From Rheinheimera sp. D18 (GTDB lineage Bacteria > Pseudomonadota > Gammaproteobacteria > Enterobacterales > Alteromonadaceae): DNA of 64,000 nucleotides. Location of the stretch: contig NZ_CP037745.1 of NCBI RefSeq assembly GCF_004345025.1, positions 2,666,001-2,730,000 on the forward strand, in the 5' to 3' direction. This document shows positions 28,162 to 39,594 of this stretch, piece after piece. The first letter of the stretch is position 1. The number at the start of each line of letters is the position of its first letter. The notes beneath the pieces are model-generated. The model did no database searches and was not told the DNA's origin. It saw only the letters and a program-made list of their open reading frames with translations. The translations under genes were made by a program, and so were the position numbers.

Positions 28162-29901
28162 CTAGGTATCAGCATTATCGTACTCATCGTCAGATAACAA
28201 TAAAACGCCGACAGTAATAATGCGTTGCCCTACCATATCGCGGACATATAATTGCATATCGGTAAAGTTAGCAACCGCATCAAGTTCTGGTGCCGATGTT
28301 AGAGTTTTCTTTAGCACTTGCTCTAAGCTATCATCATCGTCGGCCGCTAATTTAATACCATAAGAATGCTCTAAATCGGCAACCCTAGTACTGCCTTTAA
28401 TTGTTAGCTCGCGTGCCGGTAACTCATTGCTTTCATCATCACCTATAGTGGCAGAAAATACGCAATCGACAAAGCTACGGGTGCCGGGTTTTAACACAAT
28501 AAATAAATGATCATCTGCACACAACAGCGTTGAGCCTCTTGGTGCGATCACGGTATTGTTCCGAGTAATCATGGCCACTACCGTATTATCTGGGAGCGCC
28601 ATTTGCGATAGTCTACGTCCTACCGCTCGCGATGTTGTTCCTAAGGTATATTCAACAATATCAGCGTCAACTTCACCTAAGGCGGTAATTTCTAAAGTGG
28701 CGGCAGGCGTAGCTGGCGGCGGTATGGTTAATTTTAGTTTTCTAGCCGCCCAAGGCAAAGTTGAGCCTTGTACCGTGGCTGAAATTAACACGACAAAAAA
28801 TACTACGTTAAAAATCAGCGCCGCGCCGGGTAACTCATACAGTAGTGGAAATATCGCGAGAATAATTGGCACAGAACCGCGCAAACCAACCCAAGAGACT
28901 AAAGTGATCTCGCGACGGTTAAAGCCAAATAGTGCTAAGAACGGCACCACGGCCAAAGGCCGCGCAATAAAAATTAATACTAAGGCAATAATTAACCCTT
29001 CAAACCAGACATCTAATAAAGATGATGGGTTAATTAATAAACCTAGCACCACGAACATGGTTATTTGGCTTAACCAAGCCAAACCGTCGTGGAATAAAAA
29101 GGTACTACGCTGAAAGACAAACCGGCTGTTACCTATTACCACACCAGTAATAAAAATTGCTAAAAAGCCACTACCGCCAATATTAGCCGCAATACCAAAC
29201 GACAATAAACCGCAAGCTGCAACCATTACCGGATATAAACCCGAAGCAACCAACTGAATTTTATTAATCATTTTAACCGATAGCCAACCCACCGCCAGAC
29301 CTACGATGGCACCTAAACCCATTTGCGATAAAAACATTAGCAATAAGCCTGTACCAGGCTGCATATCGTGCATTAAAATTTCTAACATACCCACGGTCAA
29401 AAAAATCGCCATAGGGTCGTTAGACGCACTTTCTATTTCTAAGGTTGCTTTAAGCTTTTTATTTAAATTAATACCCGCATTGCGCAATAGTGCAAACACT
29501 GCCGCGGCATCCGTAGAGCCAACAATGGCACCCAGCAATAAGCCATTTAATAAGGGAATATCCAAAACGTAAGCTGCGGCAACTCCAGTTACTGCCGCGG
29601 TAATAAGCACGCCCAAAGTGGCTAAGGTTGCCGCGGGGCGCCAAACTTTTTTAATGGCTCGTAAGGGTGTTTGTAAACCACCATCAAATAATATCATGGC
29701 TAAGGCTAAGGTACCCAACGCATGTGCCGCACCAGCATTGTCAAAAACAATACCGCCGGGGCCATCTTCACCGGCTAGCATACCCACCAATAAAAACAGC
29801 ACTAACACCGGCAAGCCTAACCGAGCGGATAACTTACTCGACATGATGCCAAATAAGATCAGTACCGCCGCCAACAATATAATATGGTCAATCACAAACA
29901 T
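28162..29901 (-). CDS. nhaP2: Potassium/proton antiporter of the CPA1 family (NhaP2/CvrA)
   Basis: A 579-residue inner-membrane antiporter. The N-terminal about 390 residues form 12-13 membrane helices, with GSTDAAAVFALLRN and WVGLRGSVPIILA, the transport-site motifs of the CPA1 group. A TrkA-C-type domain (about 400-475) and a C-terminal CorC/HlyC-like domain follow, the architecture of K+/H+ antiporter NhaP2 (CvrA), which protects against alkaline or high-K+ stress. Cation preference cannot be read from sequence. The gene stands alone, convergent with fpr. Confidence 0.9.
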   Translation of the reverse strand: MFVIDHIILLAAVLILFGIMSSKLSARLGLPVLVLFLLVGMLAGEDGPGGIVFDNAGAAHALGTLALAMILFDGGLQTPLRAIKKVWRPAATLATLGVLITAAVTGVAAAYVLDIPLLNGLLLGAIVGSTDAAAVFALLRNAGINLNKKLKATLEIESASNDPMAIFLTVGMLEILMHDMQPGTGLLLMFLSQMGLGAIVGLAVGWLSVKMINKIQLVASGLYPVMVAACGLLSFGIAANIGGSGFLAIFITGVVIGNSRFVFQRSTFLFHDGLAWLSQITMFVVLGLLINPSSLLDVWFEGLIIALVLIFIARPLAVVPFLALFGFNRREITLVSWVGLRGSVPIILAIFPLLYELPGAALIFNVVFFVVLISATVQGSTLPWAARKLKLTIPPPATPAATLEITALGEVDADIVEYTLGTTSRAVGRRLSQMALPDNTVVAMITRNNTVIAPRGSTLLCADDHLFIVLKPGTRSFVDCVFSATIGDDESNELPARELTIKGSTRVADLEHSYGIKLAADDDDSLEQVLKKTLTSAPELDAVANFTDMQLYVRDMVGQRIITVGVLLLSDDEYDNADT

Positions 29902-30020
29902 TCAGGGTTCTCATTCTTAGCTAAGACTAGCCGATTTTTGTTAGAGATAGGAATAATATAGCAGGTATATATGGGCTTACTACTTGAATTTCAAGTTAAT
30001 TATGAGAGCCAGTTTAGCAG

Positions 30021-30836
30021 TTAAAATATCCCGGCCAGTGATCTGAGTAAACCGTTATGCAAAGGTAGCTCAGCGTCTTTCCACTCTAAGTTAGCTTTAT
30101 TAGCAAAACTGACGACTTTAATCTGGTACTTACGCATGTCAGTATCACGCTGCCATAACTGAGTAAAAGCGCCGCTGCTGCCTTGTAATAACCGGTGTTC
30201 AGTATACTCTTTTACTTTTTGTTCTGAATCTGGCGATATACGTTCGGCTATTTGCACATCAGTAAGCATGGTGTAGTACTTGTCTTTAACTAACTGATTA
30301 CCTATATATTCCGCTCCAGCAAAAGCCGCTAGTACCACCAAGGCTCGGGCAATATCTTTACCATCTAAATTTGTACCGACCGAGGTATCAACAAATACGG
30401 CTGCACCTTGGTTGTAGCGGTTATCACTTTGCTGCGAGGTTTCGCGCGGTGGTGGTGCCATGCCCGGCTGCAACAACGCGTGAGTCTCTTCTGGGGTCAT
30501 ACCATACTCGGCTGCCAATACGATGTCAGGGCGCTCTTTTAGTACAGTGCGTACATTTACTTGCAGCCAATATTGCGCGCTAAGCGGTGAATCAACAATC
30601 AAATAACCACGCTGCAACATAAAGCCACGTACGTCGTCAGCTAACGGTAAGGTATATTCGGCGGTGGTATTTTTAATATCGAGATAAATAGTACGCTGTT
30701 CTGGCTCAACCGGGTCTAAGTATACCGTTTGGCTCATACGTGTTTGCACGTCTAACCGACGCTTGGCAACTGACGTATGCACTGCGGTGCAGGCGGTTAA
30801 TACCTGCACCAGTAACAATAAAAAAACCACGCGCAT
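30021..30836 (-). CDS. TraT-like lipoprotein, diverged second copy
   Basis: A 271-residue lipoprotein (signal ending LTAC, Cys16) related to the surface-exclusion/serum-resistance protein TraT of F plasmids. It shares with its upstream neighbour the opening AVHTSVAKRRLDVQTRMS, YLDPVEPEQR, a YWLQVNV segment and the end KYQIKVVSFANKANLEWKDAELPL. The central Gly-zipper membrane region of the first copy is replaced here by a less Gly-rich stretch with a different hydrophobic segment (ALVVLAAFAGAEYIG). It starts one base after the first copy ends, so it is an old tandem duplicate in one operon. Function here is unknown. Confidence 0.8.
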   Translation of the reverse strand: MRVVFLLLLVQVLTACTAVHTSVAKRRLDVQTRMSQTVYLDPVEPEQRTIYLDIKNTTAEYTLPLADDVRGFMLQRGYLIVDSPLSAQYWLQVNVRTVLKERPDIVLAAEYGMTPEETHALLQPGMAPPPRETSQQSDNRYNQGAAVFVDTSVGTNLDGKDIARALVVLAAFAGAEYIGNQLVKDKYYTMLTDVQIAERISPDSEQKVKEYTEHRLLQGSSGAFTQLWQRDTDMRKYQIKVVSFANKANLEWKDAELPLHNGLLRSLAGIF

Positions 30837-30837
30837 T

Positions 30838-31569
30838 TTAGAATAATCCAGCCAATGCCCGTACCATGCCCTGTGTTAATTCAGGCTCAGCGTCCGGCCA
30901 TTTTAAATTACTTTGATTGGCAAAACTAACAACCCGACTTTGATATTTACGCATGTCCGTAGTGCGGTTATAGCTTGAGGTCGTGCTGCCACTATCGCCT
31001 TGAATTAACTGGTGTTCAGATTTTTCTCTTACCGCACCATCAAAACGTTCCATAATTTGAATATCGGTAATCACGCTGTAATACACATCTTCTACCATGG
31101 CATCAACCACCGTGCCAACAACTGCACCGCCTACAACCGCGCCCACCATAGCACCGCCCGATGCACCACCAGTAGCTCGGTGAATGGCATAACCACTGAC
31201 AGCGCCAGCAGCAATACCTGGGCCGGCTGCTAATGCTGAATTAGTGTCGCGTGCATTGCTACGACCAACTTGTAAAATGTTCGCTTGTAACCAGTAATGC
31301 GCTTGTTTTGGGCTATCAATAACGCGATAACCGCGAGCTTGTAAACTTTGAATCACTTGCTGCTTTAAATCAAATTCTGGTTTATCTGAGGTATTACGTA
31401 TATCAACAAAAATACTACGTTGTTCCGGTTCTACTGGGTCGAGAAATATTGAGCTACTCATTTTGGTTTGTACATCTAAATTCCGCTTAGCCACCGCCGT
31501 ATGTAAGGCGCCACAACCGGCTAGGCTTAATGTCGTCATGACTACCGCAGACATTAATAGGGTTTTCAT
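30838..31569 (-). CDS. traT: TraT-family outer-membrane lipoprotein
   Basis: A 243-residue TraT homologue, the same length class as F-plasmid TraT. It has a lipobox LAGC (Cys19), HTAVAKRNLDVQTKMS, a paired Gly-zipper hydrophobic region (about residues 117-155, GGASGGAMVGAVVGGAVVG) and the conserved AMVEDVYYSVITDIQIMER. Plasmid TraT blocks mating-pair formation and confers serum resistance. No other conjugation gene is present, so a chromosomal role in envelope protection is inferred. A TATAAT at 31635-31630 suggests its own promoter. Confidence 0.85.
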   Translation of the reverse strand: MKTLLMSAVVMTTLSLAGCGALHTAVAKRNLDVQTKMSSSIFLDPVEPEQRSIFVDIRNTSDKPEFDLKQQVIQSLQARGYRVIDSPKQAHYWLQANILQVGRSNARDTNSALAAGPGIAAGAVSGYAIHRATGGASGGAMVGAVVGGAVVGTVVDAMVEDVYYSVITDIQIMERFDGAVREKSEHQLIQGDSGSTTSSYNRTTDMRKYQSRVVSFANQSNLKWPDAEPELTQGMVRALAGLF

Positions 31570-31750
31570 TATTGCTCCTTAACTGAGATAGTATTTTAAT
31601 TTCTAATAAAAATTTTGTTATCTTTAGCGATTATAGCTGAATCGTATCTGAATATTTGTGCAGAAACTATACGTACGAGCATAATGCATACGCTGAGGTT
31701 TGCACTGACTCAATTAACGCAGTGAAATATATAGTGCTATACGTTTTACC

Positions 31751-31778
31751 TTTACATTTTGCGCTTAGCCGTTACAAT
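31751..31778 (+). promoter_or_regulatory. suhB promoter
   Basis: TTTACA (31751-31756), a 16-base spacer and TACAAT (31773-31778), about 58 bases before the suhB ATG. The 266-base gap between the divergent traT and suhB genes otherwise shows only A/T-rich sequence and the traT -10. Confidence 0.55.
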
Positions 31779-31835
31779 ATGCGCCGCTGTTTTGAACGAA
31801 ATTTATACTGCTCTTTTTAAAATAAGGTAATTGCT

Positions 31836-32639
31836 ATGCATCCGATGTTAAACATCGCGGTTCGCGCTGCTCGTAGCGCGGGTAACGTGATCGCTCGTGC
31901 CTGTGGCCAGCTTGATATGGTTCAAAAATTCCAAAAAGGTACGAATGACTTTGTTACCAACGTGGATAAAGAAGCTGAACAAGCTATTGTTCAGGTGTTA
32001 CAAAAGTCTTTTCCTACCCACGGTATTGTTGGAGAAGAGCATGGCGATTACGGTAACAACGACAGTGAGTTCCAATGGATCATTGACCCATTGGACGGCA
32101 CCGCAAACTTTATTAAAGGCATTCCGCATTTCGCGGTGTCTATCGCACTAAAACACCAAGGTAAATTAGACCAAGCAGTGATCTTTGATCCTCTGCGTGG
32201 TGAGCTATTTACTGCATCACGTGGTCGTGGCGCACAGCTAAACGGTACACGTATTCGTGTAAACAACCTAGCTGACATGAGCGGCACGATAATAGCCACA
32301 GGTTTTCCGTTTAAAAACAAAACCCATTTACCGGCTCATAGCGCAATGCTAGCTAGCTTATTAGCTGAAGCTGCTGATGTGCGTCGTACGGGTTCAGCCG
32401 CATTAGATTTAGCCTATGTCGCTGCAGGCCGTTTTGATGGCTTCTTTGAAATTGGTTTAAAACCTTGGGATATCGCTGCTGGCGAGTTAATTGTGCGTGA
32501 AGCCGGTGGTTTAGTTTGCGACTTTGTTGGTGGTAATAACCAATTACGTAGTGGCAACATTGTAGCCGCACCACCAAAAGTGTTAGCGGCTATGTTAAAA
32601 GGTATTCGGCCACATTTGACCGAAACGCTATCGCGCTAA
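31836..32639 (+). CDS. suhB: Inositol-1-monophosphatase/Nus factor SuhB
   Basis: The 267-residue product is the same length as E. coli SuhB, which hydrolyses inositol monophosphate and also acts with NusA/B/E/G in rRNA antitermination. Metal-site motifs are GEEHGDYG (Glu), WIIDPLDGTANFI and KPWDIAAGELIV. In E. coli it lies next to trmJ; here it is about 13 kb away, beside the TraT pair. Confidence 0.96.
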   Translation: MHPMLNIAVRAARSAGNVIARACGQLDMVQKFQKGTNDFVTNVDKEAEQAIVQVLQKSFPTHGIVGEEHGDYGNNDSEFQWIIDPLDGTANFIKGIPHFAVSIALKHQGKLDQAVIFDPLRGELFTASRGRGAQLNGTRIRVNNLADMSGTIIATGFPFKNKTHLPAHSAMLASLLAEAADVRRTGSAALDLAYVAAGRFDGFFEIGLKPWDIAAGELIVREAGGLVCDFVGGNNQLRSGNIVAAPPKVLAAMLKGIRPHLTETLSR

Positions 32640-32660
32640 TTGCTCATCTATATCCGATAT

Positions 32661-32691
32661 AACACAGCTATAACCTAACTATAGCTGTGTT
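32661..32691. terminator. Bidirectional hairpin between suhB and TraB/GumN gene
   Basis: AACACAGCTATA (32661-32672), a 7-base loop, TATAGCTGTGTT (32680-32691): a perfect 12-bp stem between convergent genes, overlapping the last codons of the minus-strand gene. There is no strong T-tract. Confidence 0.6.
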
Positions 32692-33548
32692 AGCTTGTAC
32701 CCTTTCTGTTGTAATAGTTGCAGCAAATTATTTTCTCCCGCTAAATGTAGTGCACCCACCAATACCAATTCCACTTCGGGTGTAGCCAGCATTTTTTCTA
32801 TTTGTGGCAACCAACTTTTATTACGCTGCACTAACAAGATATCGTAAAACTGCTGGCCTTGTGGCGTATCAGTGAACGCCATAGCTAACTTACTTAGTGA
32901 GGCAATGTTACCGGCACGCCACGCACTAATGATCTCGGTTAGCTGCGCTTCGAGCTCAGATAGTTGCTCTAAGTTTTGCTGCACAAATACGTTTTCATTA
33001 GTATCAGAAATATTCAGTAGCATGCTTAATTGCTGCTCTACGGTTTCTAAAAACAGTAATGGCTTGGCATCAGCGATTGCCCGTTGTAAAAAATGACTGT
33101 CAACACCTTCGCCGGCCATACCGGCTTTTTGCAACGCTACTTGCATTAATGTCAGCATAACAAAATCTGGTTTAAAGCTATTTAACGGTGCAAGATCAAC
33201 GCCTTGGCTTTTAGCAAACTGTGCAAGTTGTTGATAGGTTGCAGCCGACAGCACATTATTTAAACTGCGACCATCTTGATAACGTGCATGCTGCATCAGT
33301 AATTGCATACCCTCTGCGGTTTCTAACTCTCGTATATCCGTTTCAAACGCCAAAACCGCTGCAGCTTGATAGGCAGTAGCAAATTCATCTGGCAGTGGAA
33401 ATTGCTCTGGCGGTAATAAGTGCACCGTACCGGCAATGTATAAATGCTGTTCGCCGTTAGTTAGCTGCCACACCGAGGTTTCGGCTTGCGCCGATGCAAC
33501 ACAAAATACTGTCGAAGCTACACCAAGCCATTGTTTAAACCTTAACAT
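32679..33548 (-). CDS. TraB/GumN family protein (exported)
   Basis: A 289-residue protein with a Sec signal peptide (cleavage near SAQA|E, residue 22) and the TraB/GumN (TIKI-like) fold: IAGTVHLLP near the N-terminus, EGVDSHFLQRA in the middle and VLVGALHLAGE near the C-terminus, where the conserved His/Glu residues of the family sit. Relatives are putative metal-dependent hydrolases or pheromone-processing proteins. The name does not imply F-plasmid TraB. It starts 9 bases after the rhodanese gene and probably shares its transcript. Confidence 0.85.
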   Translation of the reverse strand: MLRFKQWLGVASTVFCVASAQAETSVWQLTNGEQHLYIAGTVHLLPPEQFPLPDEFATAYQAAAVLAFETDIRELETAEGMQLLMQHARYQDGRSLNNVLSAATYQQLAQFAKSQGVDLAPLNSFKPDFVMLTLMQVALQKAGMAGEGVDSHFLQRAIADAKPLLFLETVEQQLSMLLNISDTNENVFVQQNLEQLSELEAQLTEIISAWRAGNIASLSKLAMAFTDTPQGQQFYDILLVQRNKSWLPQIEKMLATPEVELVLVGALHLAGENNLLQLLQQKGYKLTQL

Positions 33549-33557
33549 GCACGCTCC

Positions 33558-33938
33558 TTATTGTTGTGCGGTTGGTACATCCAGCGGTAATTTACGTTCA
33601 CACCATTCACGATAGCCGCCAATTAGACTATACACATTGCTATAACCCATTTGTTGTAATGTGTGCGCTGACAGTGCGGAGCGATAACCGCCACCACAAT
33701 ACAGCACTATTTTCTGCTTTGTATCGGCAACGGTTTGTTCAATATCACGCTCAATAATGCCTTTACCTAAGTGCATAGCTTCGGGTAAATGTCCGTTAGC
33801 CCATTCGTGATCTTCGCGAATATCTAATAATACATAAGGCTGATTATGCTCGAGTAACTCGGAAATACTAATTTCTTTAATCTGCGCCCTAGCCTGTTCA
33901 ACCAAGGCAACAAAGCCTGCTGCATGTTGTTTGCTCAT
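33558..33938 (-). CDS. Single-domain rhodanese
   Basis: A 126-residue cytoplasmic rhodanese-fold protein: YVLLDIREDHEWANGHLPEA and the active-site loop YCGGGYRSA with the sulfur-carrying Cys. It may act as a thiosulfate or persulfide sulfurtransferase; the acceptor is unknown. It lies after the sec operon terminator and before the TraB/GumN gene. Confidence 0.88.
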   Translation of the reverse strand: MSKQHAAGFVALVEQARAQIKEISISELLEHNQPYVLLDIREDHEWANGHLPEAMHLGKGIIERDIEQTVADTKQKIVLYCGGGYRSALSAHTLQQMGYSNVYSLIGGYREWCERKLPLDVPTAQQ

Positions 33939-33971
33939 TGCTGTATCCTTATGCGTTTGAATTACGCCATA

Positions 33972-34000
33972 AAAAATGCCAGTATCGAACTGGCATTTTT
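33972..34000. terminator. Terminator of the tgt-yajC-secDF operon
   Basis: AAAAATGCCAGT, a 5-base loop, ACTGGCATTTTT: a 12-bp symmetrical stem 19 bases beyond the secF stop, with T-runs on both strands. Confidence 0.88.
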
Positions 34001-34018
34001 AGCATCTTTAGCGACAAA

Positions 34019-34966
34019 TTACATTAACGCGTCAGTATTTTCGCCTTCTTTCTCTACCGGCGGCGGTGGCAGCATATCTTCACGGCTAATGCCTAAAGTT
34101 TCTGCAATTGCGCTGGCAACATAAATAGACGAGTAAGTACCAATAACGATACCAAACAGCAATGCGGTAGCAAAACCGTGAATTAACGCGCCGCCCATAT
34201 AAAACAGTACCACTAACACTAGCACCGTTGTTAACGAGGTAATAACAGTACGGTTTAACGTAGAGGTAATAGCATCATTAATCGTCTCTGATACCGAGGT
34301 ATCGCGAAGCTTACGGAAGCTTTCACGAATACGGTCAAATACCACTATAGTGTCGTTTATCGAGTAGCCTATTAACGCCAATATTGCTGCTAACACCGTT
34401 AGATCAAATTCAAGCTGCAGTATAGAAAACAGCCCCATGGTTATGATTACGTCATGGAACAGTGATAACACTGCACCGATAGACAAACGCCACTCAAAGC
34501 GCATGCTCACGTAAAGCAAAATACCTATTAGCGCCACTAACATGGCTAGGCCGCCATCTTGTTTTAGCTCTTCACCAACACTTGGCCCAACAAACTCGAT
34601 ACGACGCATAGTTACCGCATCAGCTTGCATTGAGTTCAGCGCTTTAATAACGCTGTCACCCAATGTTGATTGATCAACATCTGTGCGCAGCGGTATGCGA
34701 ATAAGCACGTCACGGCTGGTGCCAAATAACTGCACTACCGCATCGCCATAGCCGACATCAGTTAAGGTTTGGCGCACTGCCGGTAAGTCTGCAGGTTTAG
34801 CGAAGCCAACCTCAATAACCGTACCGCCAGTAAAATCTAAACCCCAGTTAATGCCCTTAGTAGCAATAGACACAAACGAACCTAAAACTAGAATGGCCGA
34901 CAGTATTATTGCTACCCATTTATAACGCATAAAATTGAGTGGCTGAGTAAAATTAAACACTTGCAT
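34019..34966 (-). CDS. secF: Sec translocon accessory subunit SecF
   Basis: Part of the SecDF complex that uses proton-motive force to complete protein export. The 315-residue protein has six membrane helices, the TM1 segment WVAIILSAILVLGSF, the periplasmic domain beginning GINWGLDFTGGT and IGYSINDTIVVFDRIRE in the RND-like core. The start is ATG 34966 behind AAGGAG. secD ends 10 bases upstream. Confidence 0.97.
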   Translation of the reverse strand: MQVFNFTQPLNFMRYKWVAIILSAILVLGSFVSIATKGINWGLDFTGGTVIEVGFAKPADLPAVRQTLTDVGYGDAVVQLFGTSRDVLIRIPLRTDVDQSTLGDSVIKALNSMQADAVTMRRIEFVGPSVGEELKQDGGLAMLVALIGILLYVSMRFEWRLSIGAVLSLFHDVIITMGLFSILQLEFDLTVLAAILALIGYSINDTIVVFDRIRESFRKLRDTSVSETINDAITSTLNRTVITSLTTVLVLVVLFYMGGALIHGFATALLFGIVIGTYSSIYVASAIAETLGISREDMLPPPPVEKEGENTDALM

Positions 34967-34976
34967 GCCGTACTCC

Positions 34977-36830
34977 TTATATTGGCAGTGACTGCACGCG
35001 GCGGCCACCCCAGAATAAATTAACCAATAAGCGAGTACCCACAACGGCGGTAAATATCGACGTTAAAATACCTATTGCCAGTGTTACGGCAAAGCCTTTA
35101 ATTGGGCCAGTGCCAACGCCAAACAAAATAAGCGCAACTAATAAGGTGGTGATATTTGAGTCAGCAATAGTAGCAAAGGCACGGTCATAACCATGATGAA
35201 TAGCTTGTTGCACGGAACGGCCTTCGGTCATTTCTTCACGAATACGCTCAAATATTAGTACGTTAGCATCCACGGCCATACCTACGGTTAGTACAATACC
35301 AGCCATACCCGGTAAGGTCAGTGTTGCACCTGGGATCATGGACATAACACCAACAATTAGCACTAAGTTAGCGACCAAGGCGATGTTGGCAATCATACCG
35401 AAGGCTTTATAGTAAATAACCATAAAGATCAGTACGGCAACCATACCCCATTGAATAGCTTTAACACCCAGCTCGATATTTTCTTTACCCAAGCTTGGGC
35501 CAATGGTGCGCTCTTCAATAATCTGAATAGGTGCGATAAGTGCACCAGCACGCAGTAAGGTTGCTAAGTTTTGCGCTTCACCGGGTGAACTAATACCGGT
35601 AATACGGAAATCACGACCTAAACGCGCTTGAATAGTCGCGTCGTTAATCACTTCCTGCTGTTTAATCAGCACCGGCGTACCATCGGCAGCGATTTCGGTA
35701 CCAGGTTTATATTCAATAAACACCGATGCCATGCGCCGGCCTATTGCATCTTTGGTTGCCGTAGATAATAAACTACCGCCTTTAGCGTCCAGTTTAATGC
35801 TCACTTGCGGCCGACTGTATTCATCATACGCAGAGCTTGCGCCGGTAATATGTTCGCCGGTTAGCATAACGCGTTTTTCTAACAACACCGGGCGTCCATC
35901 ACGGGTATAGTAAAGTTCTGCACCTGGTGGCACACGGCCGTCTAACGCTGCGCCTATATCACCGTCTTCATCTACTAAACGAAACTCTAACGATGCCGTA
36001 GCGCCCAATATTTCTTTGGCTTGCGCGGTATCTTGCACACCTGGCAGCTGCACTACAATGCGGTCAGAACCTTGGCGCTGCACTAATGGCTCAGCAACAC
36101 CAATTTCATTTACCCGATTACGAATAATAGTAATATTTTGCTCAAGTGCATATTCACGAATTTCTTTTAGACGAATCTCACTAATAGTGACAAATACAGT
36201 AAGCTCATCGTTGCCCGGTGCAAACACTAATTCGCGGTCACGCTTTTTCAGGGCAGCTTCAGCCAATGCCACGTCTTCCACATTACGTAAGGTTAACTGC
36301 ACCTGTCCTCGGTCTAAATCAACCTTGGTACTGCGATAGCGAATTTTTTCGGCTTGTAAATCTAGCCGAAATGTTTGCGCCATATCATTTAGGTTTTTGT
36401 CTAATGCCGCTTTCATATCAACGGCCATTAAAAAGTGCACACCGCCGCGTAAGTCTAAGCCTAATTTCATTGGCGAGGCGCCAATGCTGTTTAGCCAATC
36501 TGGCGTAGCAGGCGCAAGATTTAATGCATTAATGTAGCCGCTACCTAGCAACTGAGTGGCAATTTCACGGGCTTGCAGCTGTTCTTCTGTGCTGTTAAAG
36601 CGGGCTAATACTTGGCCATTCTCTAACTCGACAGATTTTGCAGCAATACCAGCAGCGGCAAACGCTTGCTCTAATTCAGAGCGCACATCTTCGGCAACTG
36701 TGCCACCACGGGTAGCGCTAATATTTAGCGCGGGATCTTCTGGGTATAAGTTTGGTAATGCATACACGAATGCTAGCAATAATATGCCAACAACTAAAAA
36801 GTAGCGCCAAACGGGGTTTTGATTTAACAC
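34977..36830 (-). CDS. secD: Sec translocon accessory subunit SecD
   Basis: A 617-residue six-TM subunit with the large periplasmic P1 domain: [15 protein letters not shown], a head region, [15 protein letters not shown] and the C-terminal membrane core [17 protein letters not shown]. Together with SecF it drives late steps of export. The start codon is GTG 36830 behind AAGGA. It follows yajC by 22 bases. Confidence 0.97.
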   Translation of the reverse strand: MLNQNPVWRYFLVVGILLLAFVYALPNLYPEDPALNISATRGGTVAEDVRSELEQAFAAAGIAAKSVELENGQVLARFNSTEEQLQAREIATQLLGSGYINALNLAPATPDWLNSIGASPMKLGLDLRGGVHFLMAVDMKAALDKNLNDMAQTFRLDLQAEKIRYRSTKVDLDRGQVQLTLRNVEDVALAEAALKKRDRELVFAPGNDELTVFVTISEIRLKEIREYALEQNITIIRNRVNEIGVAEPLVQRQGSDRIVVQLPGVQDTAQAKEILGATASLEFRLVDEDGDIGAALDGRVPPGAELYYTRDGRPVLLEKRVMLTGEHITGASSAYDEYSRPQVSIKLDAKGGSLLSTATKDAIGRRMASVFIEYKPGTEIAADGTPVLIKQQEVINDATIQARLGRDFRITGISSPGEAQNLATLLRAGALIAPIQIIEERTIGPSLGKENIELGVKAIQWGMVAVLIFMVIYYKAFGMIANIALVANLVLIVGVMSMIPGATLTLPGMAGIVLTVGMAVDANVLIFERIREEMTEGRSVQQAIHHGYDRAFATIADSNITTLLVALILFGVGTGPIKGFAVTLAIGILTSIFTAVVGTRLLVNLFWGGRRVQSLPI

Positions 36831-36852
36831 CTGTTTATCCTTAAAATCTGGC

Positions 36853-37194
36853 TTACAGTGACTTCAGTGTACCCTTTGGTAACACCGCGCTGATGGCAGC
36901 TTTTTGCACCGTGACTTCAGTGCTATCGTTTAACGCAACAACAACATAATCTTTGTCTTCAGAAATTTTACTAATACGGCCAACTAAACCACCCTGCGTT
37001 AAAACCTCGTCACCCTTACCCAGTGCCGACATTAAATTGCGGTGGTCTTTAACACGCTTAGCTTGCGGGCGGTAAATTAAAAAGTAAAAAATCAAACCGA
37101 AAGCCGCTAACATAATAATTAGATCAAAGCCGCCACCTGCCGCCGGTGCTGCCGGAGTCGCCTGCGCGTATGCATTACTAATAAATAAGCTCAT
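36853..37194 (-). CDS. yajC: Sec translocon accessory protein YajC
   Basis: A 113-residue single-pass protein: hydrophobic segment [19 protein letters not shown] (about residues 24-42) and a small SH3-like cytoplasmic domain with [14 protein letters not shown]. It associates with SecDF-YidC. It lies between tgt and secD. Confidence 0.96.
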   Translation of the reverse strand: MSLFISNAYAQATPAAPAAGGGFDLIIMLAAFGLIFYFLIYRPQAKRVKDHRNLMSALGKGDEVLTQGGLVGRISKISEDKDYVVVALNDSTEVTVQKAAISAVLPKGTLKSL

Positions 37195-37204
37195 AAATGT
37201 TCCC

Positions 37205-38432
<1,228 letters not shown>

Positions 38433-38501
38433 ACTGAACTCGTTAACCTTACTTAGCCAACTGCAGATTGCCACCACGTTAGTGATAAGCGCGTCGACTT
38501 A

Positions 38502-39527
38502 TTAGCTAATAAACATGGCATCGCCATACGAATAAAAGCGGTACTGCTCAGCAATCGCGGTTTTATAGGCCTGCATCACATATTCACGGCGGCTAAACGC
38601 CGATACCAACATAATTAACGTTGATTCTGGCAAATGAAAATTGGTGACTAAAGCATCAACCACTTTAAAGCGGTAGCCGGGATAAATAAAAATTTGTGTA
38701 TCGCCATTATAGGCCACAAGGGTGCCATTACCCTGCTGTACGGCAGACTCTAGTGAGCGTACCGATGTGGTACCTACCGCTATCACTCGATTACCACGCG
38801 CTTTACAGGCAGCTACTGCATCTACTACTTGCTGCGACACCTCAATATATTCGGCATGCATCTTATGCTCTAGCACGTTATCTACCCGCACCGGTTGAAA
38901 CGTACCCGCGCCAACATGTAGCGTAACATAAGCAAACTCAACGCCTTTTGCGCTGAGTTTATCTAGCAACGGCTGGTCAAAATGCAACCCCGCTGTTGGC
39001 GCAGCAACCGCGCCAGGCTTTGCGTTATACACCGTTTGGTAACGCGCTTTATCTTCGTCGTTGTCTGGTCGGTCAATGTACGGTGGCAATGGCATATGCC
39101 CTAAGCGTTCAAGCATAGTGAGCACGGGTTCGTCACTTAGCACTTCTAATTCAAATAATTCTTCGTGCCGTTGGTTCATCCGTACTTCGGCTGAATTTTC
39201 TAACAATAATATGGCGCCAGCTTTAGGCGCTTTACTGGCGCGAACATGGGCTAAAAACCGCTTGTTATCTAACATGCGCTCTACTAGCACTTCAACTTTG
39301 CCGCCGGATAATTTTTGGCCAAATAAACGTGCAGGAATAACTTTAGTATTATTAAAGACTAACAGATCACCCGCTTGCAGTTGATCGGCAAGATCTTTAA
39401 AAATATGATGTTGCAGCTCGCCATTGTGTTTATTCATCACCAGTAAGCGGCTAGATGAACGCTCCGCTTTGGGAAAACGGGCAATAAGCTGCTCTGGCAG
39501 CTCGAATGAGAAGTCTTTAACGTGCAT
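38502..39527 (-). CDS. queA: S-adenosylmethionine:tRNA ribosyltransferase-isomerase
   Basis: Adds the epoxycyclopentane ring during queuosine synthesis, the step after Tgt. The 341-residue protein has [51 protein letters not shown] and [16 protein letters not shown]. It lies just upstream of tgt in the conserved order. Confidence 0.97.
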   Translation of the reverse strand: MHVKDFSFELPEQLIARFPKAERSSSRLLVMNKHNGELQHHIFKDLADQLQAGDLLVFNNTKVIPARLFGQKLSGGKVEVLVERMLDNKRFLAHVRASKAPKAGAILLLENSAEVRMNQRHEELFELEVLSDEPVLTMLERLGHMPLPPYIDRPDNDEDKARYQTVYNAKPGAVAAPTAGLHFDQPLLDKLSAKGVEFAYVTLHVGAGTFQPVRVDNVLEHKMHAEYIEVSQQVVDAVAACKARGNRVIAVGTTSVRSLESAVQQGNGTLVAYNGDTQIFIYPGYRFKVVDALVTNFHLPESTLIMLVSAFSRREYVMQAYKTAIAEQYRFYSYGDAMFIS

Positions 39528-39594
39528 TTTAATTCCTTGGCTTTACCGACCAGAGGGCGCGGCTATAAAAAAACAGCCGTATTTTAGCAGAAGC

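Noticed and set aside
28556-29113. Long plus-strand open frame (185 codons) opposite the antiporter gene
   Set aside because: It is antisense to a conserved membrane protein, low-complexity in composition and has no family resemblance.
32679-33548. Reading the TraB/GumN gene as part of a conjugation system with the TraT pair
   Set aside because: TraB/GumN is unrelated to F-plasmid TraB; no pilus, relaxase or coupling protein genes are present.
34967-35044. Upstream extension of secF
   Set aside because: The extra 26 codons overlap secD; the ATG at 34966 has AAGGAG and matches SecF.
36016-36339. Plus-strand frame opposite secD
   Set aside because: Antisense of the SecD periplasmic region, no family features.
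39540-39594. Terminator for oxyR
   Set aside because: A CGGCT/AGCCG pairing encloses the T-run inside the loop, so it does not form a proper intrinsic terminator.
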